Shown here in pieces: positions 14,401-28,262 of a stretch of DNA of 64,000 nt. The notes beneath the pieces were generated by a model. That model worked only from the letters and a program-made list of their open reading frames with translations. It searched no databases and was not told the origin of the DNA. How positions within the stretch are numbered: the stretch's first letter is position 1; the number at the start of each line of letters is the position of its first letter. The stretch spans positions 166,912 through 230,911 of the forward strand of contig NW_019775526.1 of the NCBI RefSeq assembly GCF_001039355.2. The letters run 5' to 3'. The stretch comes from Lingula anatina. Lineage: Eukaryota; Brachiopoda; Lingulata; Lingulida; Lingulidae. The translations under genes were made by a program, and so were the position numbers.

Positions 14401-17400
14401 TAATTCGAGGGATGGTTTATGTAAGTGGAATTAATCATCAACATGCAAGAACTTATACTGTGCAAAAAGTTCATTAAGTATAAAATATTGTTGGAAGAAT
14501 GCATTAAAAAAAGTTGACAGTATAGAAAATTTTTATGCAAGTAATTTTTGTCAGTGTCAATATACATTAAACTGGATTTTTTCAGCTCTAGAACACTTTC
14601 AAAACACTTGATTTGACTTTGGGTCTTATTACCTTCTAATTAAGTTCAAATTATAAAACAGTGGTATTAAAGAAACATAGCAACTGAGTTGTTTCTTAGG
14701 CAAAACCTGGTCATGGTTTTCTAAAAATTGAAAATACTTAAAAAATATGTTTTTGTCATAAACGCCCTATTAGACTCCTTAGATCAGGATCATAAAGTGC
14801 ACTGGCTGCCAGTTACTTCACAGAAATTTAAGCCCCAGAGTCGAACACTTGAAATAAACAAATAAATGAGTAAATGTGTCAACAAACAGTTCAGCAAAGA
14901 AGCCACACTCGAAGGTCCAAAGTCTAGGCTCTAGTTTGAATATGATGTCATATCATTTACAGCTTTGATTATTATTTAGATTGCTGATGCAGAATATATC
15001 AGAATGTGACTCGTTGCAAGTTGTTCACTGTATAAAATGGGATAAATTTAACTGATTACTCTTTTTTTACAACATGGTTTATAGCGTCATTGACAAATAA
15101 TATGCTGCTGATGTAATTAAATAGTTTACATTATTCCAAAATGATTCTCTCAAAGTGAAAGTGAAAAGAAAGGTAACAATTTCTACATTAAAGTATTAAA
15201 GTTGACTATTTTTGACTGACACCATTAATCAGATTAATCAAAATGATAGTGAAATAAATGCGCAAAAGTTCAAGCTTTCAGGATGTTTAGTAAAGTTTAT
15301 TGCTAATCAAGCTTTTGTTTGCTTTGATCTCGTATGAGTCAGCGAGAATAAAAAGCACTGATGTTGAGGGACAGGGAAAAGCCAGTTTCTTGCTGTGTTC
15401 TTTGATATCTTTGATTTCCATCCTGTCGTAGCCAGGTTCTGCATTACACTACCTGTGCGGGGCTGTTCCAATCAATTCTCCAGCTCACAGTGATTTCCTT
15501 TTGAAGTGACCAGAGTTTTAGATCCCTATTGATCTGTTCTCTCCAGGTAATGAAGAATTAGGCAAAATTATGCCCATCACTGTAATGATTTATGAGCATG
15601 GACTTGAGATTTGCCATATGCAATTAGTTCGACTCGTTATGCCATAGATAATAGAAGGTAATCCGGGCTCTTCATTGACTGACTGACGATGAATCATTGG
15701 TCAAACTCTCATTGAAAGCAAAGAGCTTTTGGTTCTGTTTTTGGTGTATGAGTGTGTGTGTGTGTGTAAGTGTGATCTGCTAAACTACTGGTTAATTTAC
15801 ACTAAATTAGACCAAAATAGGCCCAGAATTCGATGGACTAATTCAATAATACGAAATAAGCATGCTCAGCACGAATTAAAGTTTTCCCACGGAAATTATG
15901 GCCCTCTAGTGATCTGCTCCCGGGAACTTCAAAAGCTTACTTACTATATCACTATCACCACTGATCATTTTCTGCAATAAAAACCGTCTGATAAATGAAA
16001 TGCAGTTTATGATTCGTTTTCCCTCCAAGCCTTTGGAAAATGAATAAAAGCAGCTTTGCATTTTAAGTCTTTTCATCACATTTTCTCTCTGAGATTGTAT
16101 AAGATAATGATAATCCTACTTCAAAAATAGTTGGATTCAAGGGTTAACTGTCCTTAGCTTATCAAATGTATGTAATATGGTATGACTCACAAGTTTATTT
16201 AACATAGAACAATGGCTTCATTGGAGATAGCATTTCCAAAGCCCCTGCCAACCACACTAAGCCTCAGATGATCCTCCGCTGACTGGCAAATAAATAAAAC
16301 TATTCTATACCACCAATTCAACTTGACAGGCTTCACTATAATACATTATCAGCTGACAACACAGCCCTCCCCTTCACTGCCCCTTTAAAAAAATCTATGG
16401 CTGTATCAGTTATTGAAATCCACCAATTAGATTAATTTGTCAGTCCAGCGAGCTGGTGATTAAGTTTGGATAGTTTTCTCAAGAGCTTTAGTTTTTAATA
16501 AGATCTGCATAGCTGCATTATCGAGTTGGATTACCCCTGTCATTCATTGTCAAAGGAAGTCCAAAGTTGATGTGATTACGAATGGATGAATTTGGTAAAT
16601 CTCTGGAATTATTTTAGATGTTGGGTAAAGAAACTCGCTTGATTGGGTGCCTGATCAATATTCTGCCCTGGGGTCAAGGGTCATCAAAGTGCATTGTTTA
16701 TGCATTAAATTGGTATAATTAAAAGTACTATCTAATTAGGTGATGATTGTTTTAACTTCGAATAGACTGCAACACTAGTTAGATTGGAGGAGTTCATTTT
16801 CTCTCTCTCTCTTCCCCCCCCCCCCCCCAACTCATTCATTCATTCGCATTGTGCAGAAATGAAAAGAAGATATCCTCTACCTGTACTGACTGAAGCCAGC
16901 CAAAAGTTTTCATGCACTTGGTGTTCTTGATGATTGTCAGCTCTTATCCTGATGGGAAGCTGATATTGTCATCAAGTGGCATAATGTTAGCTCTAAAACT
17001 GTTTCACTCCAGTTAATTAGCAGTTATTTTTAATTCTGAGTAACTAACAGGAAAGAAGTAAAAGGTTGGGCCTAACCCAGTGGAAAAGTGGAAAAATTTT
17101 CCACACTCTAAATATTTTTTTCTTTTTGTAGATTTTAATAGGAAAAATAAATCATTTTCATCAGCCACATATGGGTCTGAAAAAACACCATGAACAAAGA
17201 TGGTAAACAAGGCTGGAGATGTTTAAATTGTTAAATTTCCTGACACAGGCCTAGGGGGGATGTCCTGTAACATGATCTTGTGAGATGACAGGCATGACCT
17301 CACTGTTACTCATATTGGGGCAGAACCTTCCATTGGACACAGTCAACACAGTGATTACCTGCTTACAGAGACGGTTGAATCATAACTTAAACACATCTAA

Positions 17401-17979
17401 TGAAGAATTTTTAGGAAAGGACATCAATCCTTGCTGCAACTTGCGTGATGCGAAGGGGAGCGAAATTTGTAGTCTGAATGTTTCAAGACAAAGTTGAATC
17501 ATAATTAATGTTAAAGTGAGAAAAGATTTTGTTAAAGCAGAAGCCAGTGATTTTAAAAGGGGGAGGAGACAGCTGGCAGAACAGCAAGGCAGTTGAATCA
17601 TAACATAATAAAAGTAACGCAGAATTGTGGAAGTAACATTTTGTGACTGTTGAGGAAGCAAGTCTGAAAGAAAAAACTTGTCATAGCTAGGAAAGGAGGA
17701 CAGCCATGGGTGGTAAGATAGCTGATTATATTTAAGTGCATGTGCCCTCAAATACGAGGTTGATAAAATTGTCTGCAATTGATAAAATTTAGATAGGGCT
17801 TTAAAAATATTTACAGATTCCAATATTCACAATGGTAAAATAAAATTTGAATCAAACAAAAGTTACTATGCTTCCTCTTTGCAGTTTTCAAACAGTTTTC
17901 AAAGTGCATTAAATGTTTTTGGGGAGTAAAAAAAAATTCATAAAGAGAAAGAAAAATTCTGTTTGTAGTTGATATGCCC

Positions 17980-18043
<64 letters not shown>

Positions 18044-21000
18044 CAATCAAGAAAAAAAATGTCATTTTTATAAGTAGTTATCCTAGGTTCCCAGGTCTGT
18101 CACAATAATTGCATTGTGTTAACGAAGTCCTTTCAGAACTTGATGGTCAAACTTGGACATCCCTTTGGTGCATCTGTCATGTAAAATTCAGTTATAGACC
18201 AAATATATCTGCCACATGAAAATTGCATTGGAAATGATTATAAAGTACTTCATACTTTTTTTTCCTTGATAAATTAATTCGGAATTCCTTTGGGTAGTGT
18301 TGGTGTTGTCTTAATAGGGGAATTTCTTTTGCCAAGTGGTATTTGGGTCACCTCTGATGCAAGGTCAGTGTATAAATGGGATTTGTGTACGCCATTTGTA
18401 AGTACAGCATGTGAGTCACCAGCTAGCGTTTACATAGCTCAAAGCTTTAAAGATATTGTGTGTTGATTCCAATCTGAATAGGGGTCTGGTTGTTGTAAAG
18501 CCTATAATACTGCACTGTGTGTCTTAAGCCCACGCAGGCTGTTGTAGGTACTTTGTCTCTGTTCAGACGTGGTGTTTGCGACACGGGCATAAGTCCAGAT
18601 ACATATATATATATATATATATTTTGTGTTTGTCTACTCCATGAGAGGGTGACTCAAGTTCACATGATGATAACAGGGGACTGGACACTATGGAAATCTA
18701 CACCAGAGACAAACAGACATAGTTGACTAGTTTCAATGCAGGTGGGTGAAAGTCAACATAAAATGATCATGATAAGGAAGAGATGGGATTTCCAGGTGAG
18801 AAACTCTGCAGGCATTAAGAGCATTGACTGAGAGCAGTAAAGGTGAGCATGCCTACTTCCCGGCTTATCACTACTATTCGCTGTAGTAAAGATTGGAAGC
18901 CATCCTTTCAAAGCAGCGTGCTCTCTGTGACATTTGCCGTGACTTGTAGGTATTTACCTGAAGTTTATGAAGTCTTCAGTGTCATGCGAGGTTGACACTT
19001 ACGCAAAAATGGCCCCAGGGTTATTATTGGTCATAGAGGATTACAGGCCATCATCACTGAAAGAAGTCATGGGAGGTACCTGCTGATGTTTAGGGGCGGA
19101 CCACAGGAGAGTCATACGAACATCAGGAGATCTTTGTCAGTCTCTTGACCATCTTAGTTTCCCTAGAACGCTTAACCACAGGATGAATCAAATAGCTATT
19201 GTACCAATAACTGCTTGTGAATTTTGATAGTGAATCACATGTGTGGTATGCCTTTATGACTGTGTCCATCTGTTGTGACTTATTTGCAATATGAAAATGA
19301 TAGGGAATCCGAAATGTGGTGTACTCGTATGTGGCATGATTGGAGCGTACCCCCATTGCTGCATTCGTAGTAATAGTTGTGGTTATGCTGTGAATTTGAT
19401 GGGCGAAGATGATTAGAATAGCCCAAATTAGTGATGAATAATGGGCATTTTTCCTTCCCCATTCTTTGTATCCAGAACCTTTCTCACCATATCCTCTAAA
19501 TCACCCATAGTTGATGTTACATAGTACTCTCCCGGACTTGGGGATGGATTATTCAGAACATAGGAATTTTGCTTTTCACAATACAGGTGTAGACATTGGA
19601 TGTTGTTTACAGGGTTGGATATATTTTTTCCTTTTTGTGTGTGAAAGTGGGGTAAGACAGTTGCTAAATTTTTATGTGAAATGTTTGAAAATGAGCAATT
19701 TAGGGGAGGGGAAGGGATTATTCCACCCTTATTATATAACATTTATTGTTTCATCCCTTGGTGTGCCATGAAACAAAAATGTTAGAGTGGAGAATTATAA
19801 CGGTTTTAGAAATGATTTCAAGAAAATTTTTGAATTCATAATGTCATGATGATTTATGACCATCAATTTGCTTTCTCTTGAAATAAGAATATTTTCTTTG
19901 TTTTTTAATTCCATGACGATTGCTAGATAAAAAAATAATAAAATAGAGAAAGTGACTATAGCTCGAATTACACTTTCACAAAGTGCTTAAGAAGTCTTTA
20001 TGTATATATAATACTCTTTGAAGTGGTATAATGTCCTGTTTATGACCTTTTATAAAAATTAGCTTTAAAGAAGTGTAGAGTTTCTCTAAGAAAAGATGAA
20101 TCATAATGCCCCCTGCCAAGAGAAATAGAGTAGTCGGATACAGGGGATTGTGTATGAAGTACTACAGGGTGCGTACTAGGGATTGTCGGACAAACAGCCT
20201 TGCAGTAGACCTGTTGATATAATTAGAGAACTGCTCTCAAATAAATGTCACAGTTTTGAAATATTCTGTCAGATCAGTTATTTTGAGTGGCACTTACATA
20301 AGGTCAGATCACTGATGATGGGATATAGGAAAAACTAGCCGATAAAAAAATATCATTGCATCACTTTACTCATTTATTTATTTGTTGTCAGCAGCTTTTG
20401 TAAATTTAATGAACAATGCTTTTTCTTCAAGGTGTCGGTATTGATTATATTAATGGGAATAATAAGAACTTGTATTGGAGGTGCTAATAGAGATCTTTCA
20501 AGGTATGTTGTCTCTCTGGCAGCTAGGCTGTGGAATCAGATGCTTCAAGCAGCATTGGCCACAGGTGCCTGGTCATCTGAGGTGGTAATAGTGAGACAAG
20601 GATACAGAAATCAATATTTGTGTGTCTTGAAACCATAATGTATCAATATAATATATATCACTAATTTTTTTTTAGGCGGCTTTCTGGAATTCCAGGCCAC
20701 GTTCCCTGCACTATGTGAGAGCAAATCGGTGGACCACAAGGGAATTCATGCCTCACTGACCTCCATGTCGCAGCCCTGCTTACCGGTCAGCAACGTAGGA
20801 CCGACCAGAATCCTGCCCTTCCTCTACCTTGGCTCCCAGAATGACGCACTAAGCCAGGAAACAATGCAGGTAAGTGGATAATGGGGGTTTGATATTTGGG
20901 GATGAAGTGGTGGGGGGGGGGGGGGGCAGGTATTTGAAAGGTTAACATGGGGATATGGTGCTTAAAGGATTGTTGGTGTGATAGATGTGCAACATGCATT

Positions 21001-23252
21001 GTAGAAAACAAAAATGGGATATTTAAGAAGAATATCAGGCAAAATATATTGATGTTGTAATATTACTTTCAGGTACTTGAATTTTTTATCTTTTGGCATA
21101 GTTCATTAATCCTTGACATTTGGATACTAGTGATGAAGCAAAAAGCCTCAGATCACAAAATGTCATTTTGTCTAACTTTATCATTTTTTTCCTTTTAGAA
21201 AAATGGGATAAACTATGTCCTGAACGTTAGCTTGAACTGTCCAAAACCACCCTTCATCCAAGAGGGACATTTCATACGCATTCCAGTCAATGATAACTAC
21301 AGTGCTAAGCTGTTACCACATTTTCATAAAGCATTCCAATATCTAGGTAAGTTTAGAAAAACAAGCAAACAGTTTTTACAGTTTAAAAAACATGCGGATA
21401 TTGTCAAAGGTACCAATTATGTTTAGAGTTGCTTGTTAATATGTTTGTGGTTTTGTTGGGGCACTTATGGTGTGTCTGTAATCATTCTAACTGAATTTTT
21501 ATTATAATTATGAAGAAAACGAAATTGGATGTTTTAATTTTTGAGAAATCCTGGGGCTCTTCAGGAAAAATGCAGATCCAAAACTAATTCTTATTTCCTT
21601 GCAAACTGTTGCTCATTAAGTGAGCTGCTTAAGTTACTATTAGAGTCTCTCAATCAATGAAGTTGCATGCTTAAAAACTCCAGCATCAATGTGACATTGA
21701 TTGGTTACTCAAATATTTTGAATACTGTATTGATTAATTGTCCGTTTCCCCACTAGAAACCCTTTCAAGCATTGTTTGCTTTTGTTTCTACTCTTTTTCT
21801 TGTGTAATGAGATGTAGTTCCGTAGTCTCATTCACACGCCAGTCATATTCAGCAGACTTTAGAAAATCCAGCCAGGCCTGCCTATGCTAACATTTTAACA
21901 ACAAGTTCATGTACATCTCAATTTAGGTAATGACGCCAGAAAGTCGTATCAATTAAGGATGGCTACAAAGAAATTCTAGATAAATGGTGAAATCCGTGCA
22001 TTTCTCTCTCGCTGGAGTCCTGGGATAAACACAATTGGTCTCTTGGTAATACTCTGGTGAAATGGACTTCAGAGAATAGGGAATCTGTGTTTTAGAATTT
22101 CTGTTTGCTAAAACTTTTATCTGGCTTTGATGGGTGTTTAAGCACGGAATTGACTGGCGTCTGAAAAATTATTCACGGAAAATTGATTTGAATGAAGTCA
22201 ACTCTGTGAAATTAAGTGGAAAGCTTATTGGATCACTTTGAAAAGAATCATTAGAAGCTGGACATTTTGAAAAGAGACAACTGCTTTTCAAGTAGTTGGT
22301 CTGTAGAGTGATTAATGCAATTTTTACTTTCACTTCATTTAAGAGGTATGCACATTTTCCTGACTCTTAACATTTAAAAATTATGTTTGAGTCACTTGTT
22401 ACTGCCAGGTTTTACCTTCTGATTGCTGAATCAAATGTGTTTCTTCTTCTTGGAAGGTGATAGTAGTACCATTGCAGGGTATTTCATGTCTTTTAAACCA
22501 CCAAATACTAGCTTAGAAATTGAAAGTCTGAAAAGTATTTTTCAAATTGTATGCCATTCGTGTTCAATGTTATGAAGTTCAGGAGTAAATTGAGTCATGA
22601 TTTCCTACGTGGACGATGGATTTTTTCCATATAGAGGAATTTTATTCAGGGATAAAGGAAGAAAGAAACAACTATCTAGGCTATCCATAAAGATAATCCT
22701 TGGACAAAACAGGATTATTTTCAAAGTTGACTTTGGCTTTGTACTATCTTCACAATGACCATGTATTTACTCGATTTCCTGAATAAAAGATAGCCTAGGT
22801 GCTGCGACTTATCCTATTACAGTGGGTTTTATTGACTGTAAAGCTAAAGGTATGAGTTTCTGGGCCTCATGCTCTGGTCATTTCCTGCACATCTTTCATA
22901 AAGAAAAGCCTTTTGTGGTCTCATAAAATGATAGGCAAAACGCTTTCCTTGAAGTGTTTTCTAGGATATTGCATTGTGTCACTTGAAACCGTTGCTGTAA
23001 TGAAGTCTAAAGCATATTGATGATGAGCTCCAGTTTGTGTCATTTCTTGTCAAAGCACAGGATGTAGTGAAATGACAAGGAAATAATGCTGAATACATAC
23101 CTGGGCATGGGTCATATCAGCTAATTGCGTTGAATGCTGTAATTTTGAATCATTACCCAATGATGGATGGATTTTTTTGTGTTTGATGAGAAAGTTATCA
23201 AAAATCCATTCATGAAATCTGTCACATCCGTCAACCTACCACCTATCACTCT

Positions 23253-23298
<46 letters not shown>

Positions 23299-25655
23299 GT
23301 TCACAAACCAGATGGCTGTGATTAGTCACTTCCAAGATGCATGCACTTTCTTTCCAACTCTTCTGGCATTTTCTGTACTAGAATATTGTTTATATATCAT
23401 GACTACAGGCTTAAACAAGAAGTAAAGAAGAAAGAAATTTAAACATGCAAGTCTGCCATTATGAGTAACAAAACCTTCGGTATTGGGTTGAATTTTATGA
23501 AGCAGATTAGGATGAGAAATGATGCTCAAATCCCAATGGTTTATTTCAGATAAGGTGCGTGAGGCCAATGGCTGTGTTCTGGTCCACTGTCTGGCTGGCA
23601 TATCGCGTTCACCTACTCTAGCAATAGCCTACATTATGCAGCACTATTCTATGACATCAGAAGAAGCTTACAGGTCAGTTTATCGTTGCCTGTGTTTTTC
23701 TATTGGTCTGATTAGTAAAAATGGACAAAATTTGAAATAAAAAGAAAATGTTTAATGTAATTTTTTTTATTGCTTTAAATTTTGTCAATTTTTATGTAGT
23801 GCACTTTAACTACCAAAAATGTTTGCCAACTTGTATTAATTTTTAGCAATGCACTTTACATACCAAATATGTATGCAGCAAAAACATTATGGTACTTTTC
23901 TTTATCAGTTTTTTTCATCAGAAAGTGTTTGAGTAGTTTGAAGTCCATGTGTAGAGGTGACAAGCACGTGGAGATATATTTATCATTTTATTCCACATAG
24001 TGATTTATTGTGAAGCATGGGCTGTGAATGGAGTGTAGTAAACTTGATTTAAAAGAAAGAAAGAAAGAAATATAGATACCTCTTGTTAACTTCTTTTAAA
24101 CATTTCATTAATTTAAATCTTCAGGTATGTGAAGGACAAGAGACCAACCATCTCACCAAATTTCAATTTTCTCGGTCAGCTGTTGGAATATGAGAAGCAG
24201 ATGAAAAGATACTGTTCCCCTCTGGTGACACCATTACCCTTTCCACCCACTGCCACGCCTACCCCTACAAACCAGGATAGTCCGCTCAGCTGGCCAAACC
24301 CTAAGACATCCCCCTTCAGCACCATACAAGAGTCTAGTTCTTTGAATGCCCAATCTCCAACAACTGCTTTGGCAAAACTGAACTTTGATCAGCCGCTTAC
24401 TCCAGAGGCTGCTCCTTCTAAATCATCGGAGACCTCTGTATCGCCATTTTTTCCTCCAACAAGGACTCAGTTGCCAAGTCCAAAGATACCCGCTTTCAAA
24501 AGTGCAACTCTACCTGCATCGATCGGATGTAGTCTCAGGGAGCGTCTCAGCTTAACGCGGGTACAGAAGAGGTCCTCATCGCCTGCCTCAACGTCATTTG
24601 GTTCTAAAACTGCAGATGATCTGTCGATTGGACATGTCCCTAGCTCAGACATGATATCCTCTTTTCCCACAACATCTTTAGATCAACTGAACTTTACTCC
24701 CTGTTTTGCTCTGGATGAAAGCAAGTCCAAGACCTCAGGAATCAAGAGACCTCATAGCACAAATACTGGGATCTCACAATTACAGACCGTAGAATCAAAG
24801 TCTGAATCAGGAAGTGTAACAGGTAAAAGATCCTGGGGTGTGGGAATGACAGAAAGTACTACACCAAAGGAGTCAGTGTCACATGCTTCAGGGACAGACA
24901 GAACGACAATAGCAGCTAATCCATCCAGATCAAATTCAAATAATACAAGTCCAGGCCTCAAAACTACAGGCACCAAGCGACCTCTAGATTTTGGGAAACC
25001 TCTGGAAAGCACACATGTCAGTGGCACCAAGAGTCCCACTGCTCCTTCTCCTATGTCCCCTTCTTTAATAAACACAGGGGACTCCCAGGTGAAACTGAGA
25101 TCACCTGAGAATCGTGCAAAGAGACAGCTAGTCAGGCCTAACAGCATTGCTTTCTCCACATACCCTAGTTTTGATTTAGGCTGTAATGGAAGCGATTCCT
25201 CAACTTCAAACAGCCCCGATACGAAGGCACCAAAAAGTAGTAATATGGACATGGAAACATGCAAAAAGAAACTATTATTAGAAAGCAAGAAATACACCAA
25301 TGGTGCCAGTACAATGCAGACTTTTGCATCTAATGTGGCCCTGGAGACAGTGTTGGGAAAAAGCAGGCTCTTTGAGCACTGCCGCAAGTCGCGCAGCTTG
25401 GATGACATTCTCAGCTCGCCAGAGGATGAGAGGAAGCACGCATCATGCGGTTGTATAAAGAAAAAAATGAGCAAAAGCTCTCTTCTTAAAAGTGCAATGG
25501 TTGCTGATCTATTTCCCCAGACAATGGGACTCGAGCATGTGCAATGCAGGTGCAGGGGGGCATCAGACCCCCACCACCAATCAAATAGTAGCATCTCCTC
25601 CAGCAGCAGTCATAACTCGCTGCATGGTAGTGTAGAAATAATACAGGTTTCTTAA
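5875..25655 (+). CDS. DUSP16-like: Dual-specificity MAP kinase phosphatase, DUSP8/DUSP16 type
   Basis: Coding exons: 5875-5958, 8819-8929, 13564-13738, 20676-20869, 21199-21346, 23550-23673, 24125-25655, giving about 788 residues with all phases matching. The family dephosphorylates the Thr and Tyr of the activation loop of JNK and p38. Residues about 12-135 form the rhodanese/CH2 domain, with the basic kinase-docking motif SKLVKRR (exon 2). Residues about 165-300 form the DSP catalytic domain: general acid Asp220 in IPVND and signature HCLAGISRS with Cys251 and Arg257; NFNFLGQLL follows, as in DUSP8/16. The last exon encodes a tail of nearly 490 residues rich in Ser, Thr and Pro, with a KSRSLDDI motif near its end; it is longer than I recall for the vertebrate proteins. 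An acceptor ending at 5840 implies an upstream untranslated exon; Met12 is an alternative start. DUSP8 versus DUSP16 cannot be separated; it is probably the single precursor. Confidence 0.95.
11373..11414. repeat. (TG)n microsatellite
   Basis: Uninterrupted TG dinucleotide run in intron 2 of the phosphatase gene, followed by a short purine/pyrimidine-alternating GCGCACGCA tail. Confidence 0.95.
12461..12478. repeat. (AC)9 microsatellite
   Basis: Nine AC units in intron 2 of the phosphatase gene. Confidence 0.9.
16814..16828. repeat. C homopolymer after a CT run
   Basis: Fifteen C residues preceded by a short CT microsatellite (from 16801), within intron 3 of the phosphatase gene. Confidence 0.9.
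17982..18039. repeat. (AT)n microsatellite
   Basis: Pure alternating AT run of 58 bases in intron 3 of the phosphatase gene. Confidence 0.95.
21347..23549 (+). other. Intron 5 of the phosphatase gene
   Basis: Non-coding intron with a 44-base T homopolymer at 23254-23297. Two short inverted-repeat pairs, TTTTATTCAGG and CTAGGCTATC with their complements, occur between about 22640 and 22800, but they interleave and do not form a simple hairpin. Confidence 0.6.
23254..23297. repeat. T homopolymer (44 bases)
   Basis: An uninterrupted T run about 250 bases upstream of the exon that carries the phosphatase active site. The true length is uncertain because such runs are poorly sequenced. It could be the A tail of a reverse-strand retroposon, but no body was recognised. 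Confidence 0.9.
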
Positions 25656-27975
25656 CATGTCACTTTCTTTTACTATTTGTGTTACATCTCAGGAATGTAT
25701 ATGCTTTTATGCCACAACCACAGGCATTCAAAAAAGAGTAAAAAAATGTGTAAATGGGTCAAAATTTTACCTTTGTTGCTGTTCACATTTGCTATTTAGG
25801 ACTATCAAATCAGCACTGCAGGAAGAAAGTGACAATCATGTCTACAAGAAAGAAGACTGAATTAGATCCCTTGACTTTTTCAAGCTTAGTGCTGTGGCAT
25901 ATTAGCATATTACTGATACACCTCATCAGCTGTAATTATTGTGAAATTGATACCACTCCCCCACATTGTACATAACATCACTCTTTATCAATTATTTACA
26001 TATATCTTTATAAATTATTGAACAGTAAGTGTGCAGCTTAAATAAGAGTGACTGCCTTCATGAATGAAATTCATTTCAATTCTTGAATGTTTACAGGTAT
26101 GTTTGTGTGGCATTAAATCCACATTATTTCATTTCCTTCTACTTTTCCAATTATTGAATGCAGTAGGCACTTGTACATTTATACATTGGTTTGTAAAGAT
26201 TCCAGATTAGTTGTTTCAGTGAAATGATAAGCATTGGTGCTCTCTGAGCATATAAGTTTAAGGATGGTGGAATTGGAAGGGACCATATACATTTATACAT
26301 ACAAGTATCAGTTGCATTGCTCCCAAGACCAAGAGGTTTGGCTTGAACAATGCACTTAATTTGTGTATGGGTATTTCAATATATCCAAGCATGAAGTAAA
26401 TGTGGGAGCAGAATAGAGACAGGAGACAGAAATGAATGGATCTTGTAAATACACCACCATGGCACTGTTGGTTAGAACAGATGCACAAGATACTACTAGG
26501 GATTAGAAATTTTATTTCCCATTCATATTTTCCCTTATTTTGAAAAGTTGCAATACATATTGGTGTGTTTTGATTGAAAGTAAGGAGACACCATGCAATG
26601 TACTCTCCTCAGAAATGTTCCAATTTCGAGAAGAATTGCACAACAAGCAGGGAATGAATATATTTGTGGCACAGAATTGATTTATCATGTTCTTCGCTTC
26701 TGGAGAAAAAAAATTTCCAGTAGGAAGTCAATGATAACATTCTATTGTTTGCTAAAGAAGATTCAACTGGAATCTTTTTGTCATATATTACTTTCAAAGG
26801 TTATTTTATTATGAGATATATATATATATATATATGTATACATATACTGAAGAACAGTTTTTTTCAGTAAATATTGTATGGTTGAATGGGTGATTCAAGT
26901 GAGATCTTGAAAGATTTCTAAAGCCAAGTTGTCAAGGGCAGTAATTATTTAACTAGATATGCATATAACACTGGTATACCTCAGTCTAGGTGATAACATG
27001 TACAAAGAATTCCACGTTTAACTCCTCAGATTTGTTGTGTTGGTGAATATTCCTTCAAAGATTAAAAATTTAATTGTTGTATATTTTCTTGTGAATAATC
27101 CCACTTTGAACCCGAAAAAAAAACTGTATTCCAAGTGTTGTTTTCCACCCTCTGTGTGTGTTGTGGAGATACAGCTGCATGGCTGGGCTGCACTAGACAA
27201 TTGTGATGATTAGCTGTTACCGCCTTTTAAGCAATAATTACAATATATGTGATACAGAACCTGAGGGTAATAGAAAGTTAATGATTGAAATACTGTCACA
27301 GGCATAGAATACACTCAGGTATAAGGATGCGTAGGAGCTTCTTAGAAAAACACAAGAGTGGCAGTTTGCTATAGTCAGATGTAGTTTGTGTGGCTTCAAT
27401 TTCATGCATGGTATTCAGAATTAATTTTTTTCATATGTTTTGATTGCAATTTCAGAGAACACTTGGCTTAGTCATCATTATGTTACTTTTCTTTTTAAAG
27501 TGCTTTTCTTTATATTTATTGTTAGCTAGATATTGTAACAATAGTACCGTAATTTCATTTTTAATCCCAACCAATAGTAATGTAGATGGTTCATATCTGA
27601 CTTGGATTTTTCTTAAGAATTTTTTTCTGGGAAGGTTAATGTTAAAAAGAAACAAACATTTTAGTATGTTTAGTGTGAGAAGACCAGTGTATTTCCATTT
27701 AGTTAGTGTAGTTGGCCATTACAAGCTGCATGCAGGTGTGTGTAAATCTCTTCAGTTGCAACTTGAACATAGAGACTAAATTCTGTATCATTGCAAACAC
27801 AATTTTTCTCATACAACAATTGAATTGTAGTATCAATTTTCTGTTCAACTGGATGTGATATGTGTGGATGAATAGTTGATATCTTGTGGTTTATTCAATT
27901 TTCCATTTCTCTTTTGTCAGTGGTGTAAATTTTTGTGATATATTGTGCCGAATAAATTGTTAAAATGATGCATAT
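25656..27975 (+). other. 3'UTR of the phosphatase gene (inferred)
   Basis: No further coding was recognised after the stop at 25653-25655. The stretch is AT-rich, typical of UTR, and a canonical AATAAA at 27951-27956 would give a 3'UTR of about 2.3 kb. Only the signal is seen; the extent is inferred. Confidence 0.5.
27951..27956 (+). terminator. Candidate polyadenylation signal of the phosphatase gene
   Basis: Canonical AATAAA, followed within about 20 bases by AT-rich sequence, before a likely intergenic stretch with MITEs. Confidence 0.45.
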
Positions 27976-28262
27976 ATTTCTTGTTGATAACAAAGCGATT
28001 TGGTCTCCGACTTTATTTCATAATAATAATTTTATTGCTATTTTTGCTAATAATGTTTAACAAAAATTAATTAAAAAGAATATTCTTTTATGTGTAATAA
28101 GGTATACCATCTGTGTTTGAAAATGCCCCAAAGTCAATTTTCATTTGTATGTATCCTGCAAAGATGGTGGTCTTATCCAATTCAGACCTTAAAAACTATC
28201 AAACCCCTCAAATGTACCTGATGTAGAATTATAACTTTTGAAACACACACATGCCAGTCTTA

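Larger units (their letters stand above)
13739..20675 (+). other. Intron 3 of the phosphatase gene
   Basis: A 6.9 kb intron bounded by GTAAGT and TTTTTTTTAG. It holds a C homopolymer (16814-16828), a long AT run (17982-18039) and a shorter one near 18602-18622. GTTGAATCATAA recurs three times between about 17374 and 17605, a weak imperfect repeat. No coding or structured RNA was recognised. Confidence 0.6.

Noticed and set aside
14041-14403. Open frame of 120 codons in phosphatase intron 3
   Set aside because: AT-driven composition, no splice context or domain.
17380-17823. Minus-strand open frame of 147 codons
   Set aside because: Intronic, Leu/Ser-rich composition, overlaps an imperfect repeat (GTTGAATCATAA three times) and shows no domain.
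22640-22800. Paired inverted motifs TTTTATTCAGG and CTAGGCTATC with complements
   Set aside because: The pairs interleave rather than nest, so they do not form a simple hairpin or transposon ends.
24752-25594. Minus-strand open frame of 280 codons opposite the phosphatase tail exon
   Set aside because: It lies entirely antisense to a strongly supported exon, has no recognisable domain, and follows from the composition of the Ser/Pro-rich coding strand.
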